Shown here piece after piece: positions 61,931 to 64,000 of a stretch of 64,000 nt of DNA. The first letter of the stretch is position 1; every line of letters begins with the position of its first letter. The translations under genes were made by a program, and so were the position numbers. The DNA is taken from contig NZ_OZ034750.1 in assembly GCF_964028195.1 (NCBI RefSeq), forward strand, positions 310,001 to 374,000, given 5' to 3'. The notes beneath the pieces were generated by a model. That model had not been told where the DNA came from. It searched no databases and worked only from the letters and a program-made list of their open reading frames with translations. The DNA comes from Wolbachia endosymbiont (group A) of Pogonocherus hispidulus. GTDB taxonomy: Bacteria > Pseudomonadota > Alphaproteobacteria > Rickettsiales > Anaplasmataceae.

Positions 61931-62788
61931 CTAGGTGATAATTCTATCTAAAAGGATGCCAAAAAAGAGAAGCAACCCTATGTAGGAATTATTTTTAAAT
62001 ATGGACATGCATTGACTGGGATCGTCAGGATTGAAATTTTTGTATTGGTGGTGAAATATGAACCCTACAGCAAATAGAGCAATATAAAAAATGTTATTTA
62101 ATGATGATAAGATACCAGCATATAGCCACGTCATAAGAGATATTAAATAAAATCTTTTCAACCAAGATTTTGTTGTATCACCAAAATATAATGCGGTAGA
62201 TTTCATTCCGAGTTTTTCATCATCTTTTTTATCTTGATGAGCGTATACGGTGTCATAACTAAGCGTCCAAAAGACGCATCCTATATAAAACAGCAAGGAT
62301 TCTATACTGATCTGGTTTATTATTGCTGCTGAGCCCATGAGCGATCCCATATTGAAGGTAAACCCTAAGAACAATTGTGGCCACCAAACATACCGCTTTA
62401 ATAAAGGGTAAGTAGCTATCATACACATTGAGATTATTCCAAGTATAAGTGTAGTTTTATTAGTTAATAATAAGATTACCAGGGCAATAGACAGTAACAG
62501 TGAAAGTAAAGCTAAAGCCTGCTTTATGTTTAATGCACCACTTGCAAGTGGCCTATATTTTGTTCGTTCAACGTGCGCATCTATTTCCCTGTCGAAAATG
62601 TCATTGATTATGCACCCTGCAGGTCTCATTAAAAATGCACCTATAGTGAACAAAACAAGGAGAAAAAGAGCCTGATACGATAGAGAAGTTGAGGCTAAAA
62701 GAATACCGCTCAAACTGGGAAATAGCACAAGCCACAAACCTGTTAAACTGTGCAATCTCATTAATGAAAAGTAATGGTTGAAATACAT
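61931..62788 (-). CDS. ubiA: 4-hydroxybenzoate polyprenyltransferase UbiA
   Basis: UbiA attaches the isoprenoid tail to 4-hydroxybenzoate in ubiquinone synthesis. A 285-residue membrane protein with about eight helices. The first Asp-rich motif IINDIFDREIDAHVERTKYR, with PLASG, and the second motif SYDTVYAHQDKKDDEKLGMK bind the prenyl diphosphate through Mg2+. RLHSLTGLWLVLFPSLSGIL at the N-terminus is typical. It lies three bases after rbfA and probably forms an operon infB-rbfA-ubiA on the minus strand. Copy 6 of the dispersed repeat lies 50 bases beyond its stop. Confidence 0.95.
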   Translation of the reverse strand: MYFNHYFSLMRLHSLTGLWLVLFPSLSGILLASTSLSYQALFLLVLFTIGAFLMRPAGCIINDIFDREIDAHVERTKYRPLASGALNIKQALALLSLLLSIALVILLLTNKTTLILGIISMCMIATYPLLKRYVWWPQLFLGFTFNMGSLMGSAAIINQISIESLLFYIGCVFWTLSYDTVYAHQDKKDDEKLGMKSTALYFGDTTKSWLKRFYLISLMTWLYAGILSSLNNIFYIALFAVGFIFHHQYKNFNPDDPSQCMSIFKNNSYIGLLLFFGILLDRIIT

Positions 62789-62791
62789 TAA

Positions 62792-63214
62792 TTAAGTGTG
62801 ATTATGTAATATTTTGCTTACGTTAACAAAATTATCGAACGCTAAATCAGGCTTGAAAACTAACTCAGGTATAAATCGCAAATCAACATAACACAATATA
62901 GATTTACGTATTGACCATGCAGATTGGTTCATTTCATTAACAACAGTGTTAATATCACAATTATTCTCAGAAGGATCTCCAGTGCGTGATGCTGAAATCC
63001 ATGTACTTTTTTCTGAATCTGAGTAGTCAGCTACTTGGATATTCAATGAAGATAACACAATATATACATCTGCTTTTTTCAAATCTTTACTTAATTTTAC
63101 GTCAGATACCGCTACATTTTTATTGAACACCTTACCTTCCATTAGGACTCTTGATATTGCTCTATGCAATACCGATGCTATTTTTAGGTTTCTAATTTCC
63201 TTTTTCATATCCAT
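62792..63214 (-). CDS. rbfA: Ribosome-binding factor A
   Basis: RbfA helps mature the 5' end of 16S rRNA on the 30S subunit. N-terminal RNLKIASVLHRAISRVLMEG and DVKLSKDLKKADVYIVLSSL are typical, as is the C-terminal IRKSILCYVDLRFIPELVFK followed by PDLAFD. Between these, residues about 60-85 (DYSDSEKSTWISASRTGDPS) are extra and are encoded by a degenerate palindromic repeat, which explains the 140-residue length against about 120. The frame is kept. It follows infB by three bases, the common infB-rbfA order. Confidence 0.92.
   Translation of the reverse strand: MDMKKEIRNLKIASVLHRAISRVLMEGKVFNKNVAVSDVKLSKDLKKADVYIVLSSLNIQVADYSDSEKSTWISASRTGDPSENNCDINTVVNEMNQSAWSIRKSILCYVDLRFIPELVFKPDLAFDNFVNVSKILHNHT
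62960..63035. repeat. Degenerate palindromic repeat inside rbfA
   Basis: GGATCTCCAGTGCGTGATGC and TGAAATCCATG resemble the intergenic unit GGATC-CAGTGCGTGAC-CTGGGATCC with several substitutions; GTCAGCTACTTGGAT next to it also occurs in the intergenic clusters. On the rbfA strand it reads WISASRTGDPS, without stop or frameshift. Confidence 0.65.
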
Positions 63215-63217
63215 CTA

Positions 63218-64000
63218 CTATAACACCCTTTCTTCTTGCACTAATTGATAAGCTTCCAAAATATCTCCAACTTTAATATCGATATTACCCTCTAGTGATA
63301 CTCCGCATTCAAAGTTTACACCTACTTCTTTAACATCATCTTTAAATCTACGTAGTGCTTTTAACTTTCCTTCATGCACCAATTTGCCACCACGCACTAC
63401 CTTAATTAAAGAATCTTTTCTTATGACTCCATCACTTACGTAACATCCAATGATATTACCAGCTTTAGATACGTTAAATATTTGCCTCACAGATGCAGAA
63501 CCAACACGAACCTCTCGTGTAACAGGCTTTAACATTTTAGTTAAATACATTCTCATGTCGTCAATGAGCTCGTATATTATGTTATAAGTATGTATTTCTA
63601 CACCTTTTTGTTTTGCCAAGTCCCTTATTTTTGAGTCCACTTTTACATTAAAAGCTAAAATTACTGCACTTGATGCTTCTGCAAGCAGCACATCTGAATC
63701 TGTTATCCCTCCTACTGCTTTGTGTAGGATATTTAATTTCACTTGGTCTTTACCGAGTTTATCAATTGAACTTGATATTGCTTCAATAGAACCAGTTACA
63801 TCGCACTTTAAAACTACGGATAGTTCTTCTGTTTCACTGTTATTACGACTGAATATATCTAAATTATTGTCGTCTGAATCTTCTTTCTTTTTCTTGATCA
63901 ACTCTAGCCTGTATTCAACAATTTCGCGCGCCTGCTTTTCAGAATTTACAACAACAAATTTATCTCCAGCATTTGGCACACCATTTAGACCAGTAATTTC
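63218..64000 (-). CDS. infB: Translation initiation factor IF-2, C-terminal part (cut by window edge)
   Basis: The last 260 codons of infB; the gene continues beyond base 64000, and the frame is open across the edge ([15 protein letters not shown]). IF-2 is the GTPase that brings fMet-tRNA to the 30S subunit. The visible part is domain II end, domain III and domain [22 protein letters not shown] matches the family LILKADVQGSVEAL region, [20 protein letters not shown] follows, and [20 protein letters not shown] and [16 protein letters not shown] sequence ([20 protein letters not shown]) belong to the initiator-tRNA-binding end. The G domain lies outside. It is the first visible gene of infB-rbfA-ubiA. 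Confidence 0.96.
   Translation of the reverse strand, partial: EITGLNGVPNAGDKFVVVNSEKQAREIVEYRLELIKKKKEDSDDNNLDIFSRNNSETEELSVVLKCDVTGSIEAISSSIDKLGKDQVKLNILHKAVGGITDSDVLLAEASSAVILAFNVKVDSKIRDLAKQKGVEIHTYNIIYELIDDMRMYLTKMLKPVTREVRVGSASVRQIFNVSKAGNIIGCYVSDGVIRKDSLIKVVRGGKLVHEGKLKALRRFKDDVKEVGVNFECGVSLEGNIDIKVGDILEAYQLVQEERVL

Overview
The window is from an arthropod-associated Wolbachia (Rickettsiales, Anaplasmataceae). The evidence is its low GC, WO-type prophage tail genes with a large serine recombinase, a long ankyrin-repeat protein, a phage-type GH25 lysozyme, a lone gene-transfer-agent (GTA) baseplate gene, several decayed insertion sequences and group II introns, and hundreds of bases of short palindromic repeats between housekeeping genes. 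No rRNA or tRNA gene was seen.

Layout. 1-11.4 kb is a scrambled WO prophage remnant: an IS110 element, a 5'-truncated DUF4815 gene, a contractile-tail block (tail-fibre-like proteins, sheath, tube), a hypothetical protein, a broken HTH regulator, a recombinase operon and a broken radC. The missing end of radC is fused in frame to the tail tube gene. 11.6-18.8 kb holds a GTA TIM-barrel baseplate gene, a Bcr/CflA-type MFS exporter and an ankyrin protein. 19.7-31.9 kb is core: nuoD, recJ, a group II intron fragment, mutL-purE, an HTH regulator, rpoZ, a partial Mrp antiporter operon and rpoD. 32-34.7 kb has an SGNH hydrolase and a protein with an EPIYA tyrosine motif. 35-38.9 kb is a nested set of insertions: a dispersed repeat holds a group II intron, which in turn holds a MITE and an IS4-type element. 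39-64 kb is again mostly core (secD, fabI, ccmA, aspS, ppdK, phosphohexomutase, ubiA, rbfA, infB) with two transporters, a GH25 lysozyme, two effector-like proteins and a decayed IS5 element.

Main signal beyond ordinary annotation. A dispersed element of about 450-465 bp occurs six times (19.1, 23.9, 35.1/38.6, 43.7, 52.0 and 61.4 kb). Every copy has, at the same end, a textbook sigma-70 promoter (TTGACA, exactly 17 bp, TATCAT) firing into the element. The element has two tandem sub-units, each ending in a short hairpin followed by a T-run. It looks like a multicopy small-RNA gene or a promoter-bearing non-autonomous element. Two palindromic repeat families fill most other intergenic space, and copies lie in frame inside ppdK and rbfA. 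The other main leads are the tail tube-RadC fusion, the EPIYA-type protein, a domain shared by two unknown proteins at opposite ends of the window, and a candidate IS110 bridge RNA.

Everything here was read by eye. Family names come from motif recognition and no database search was run.
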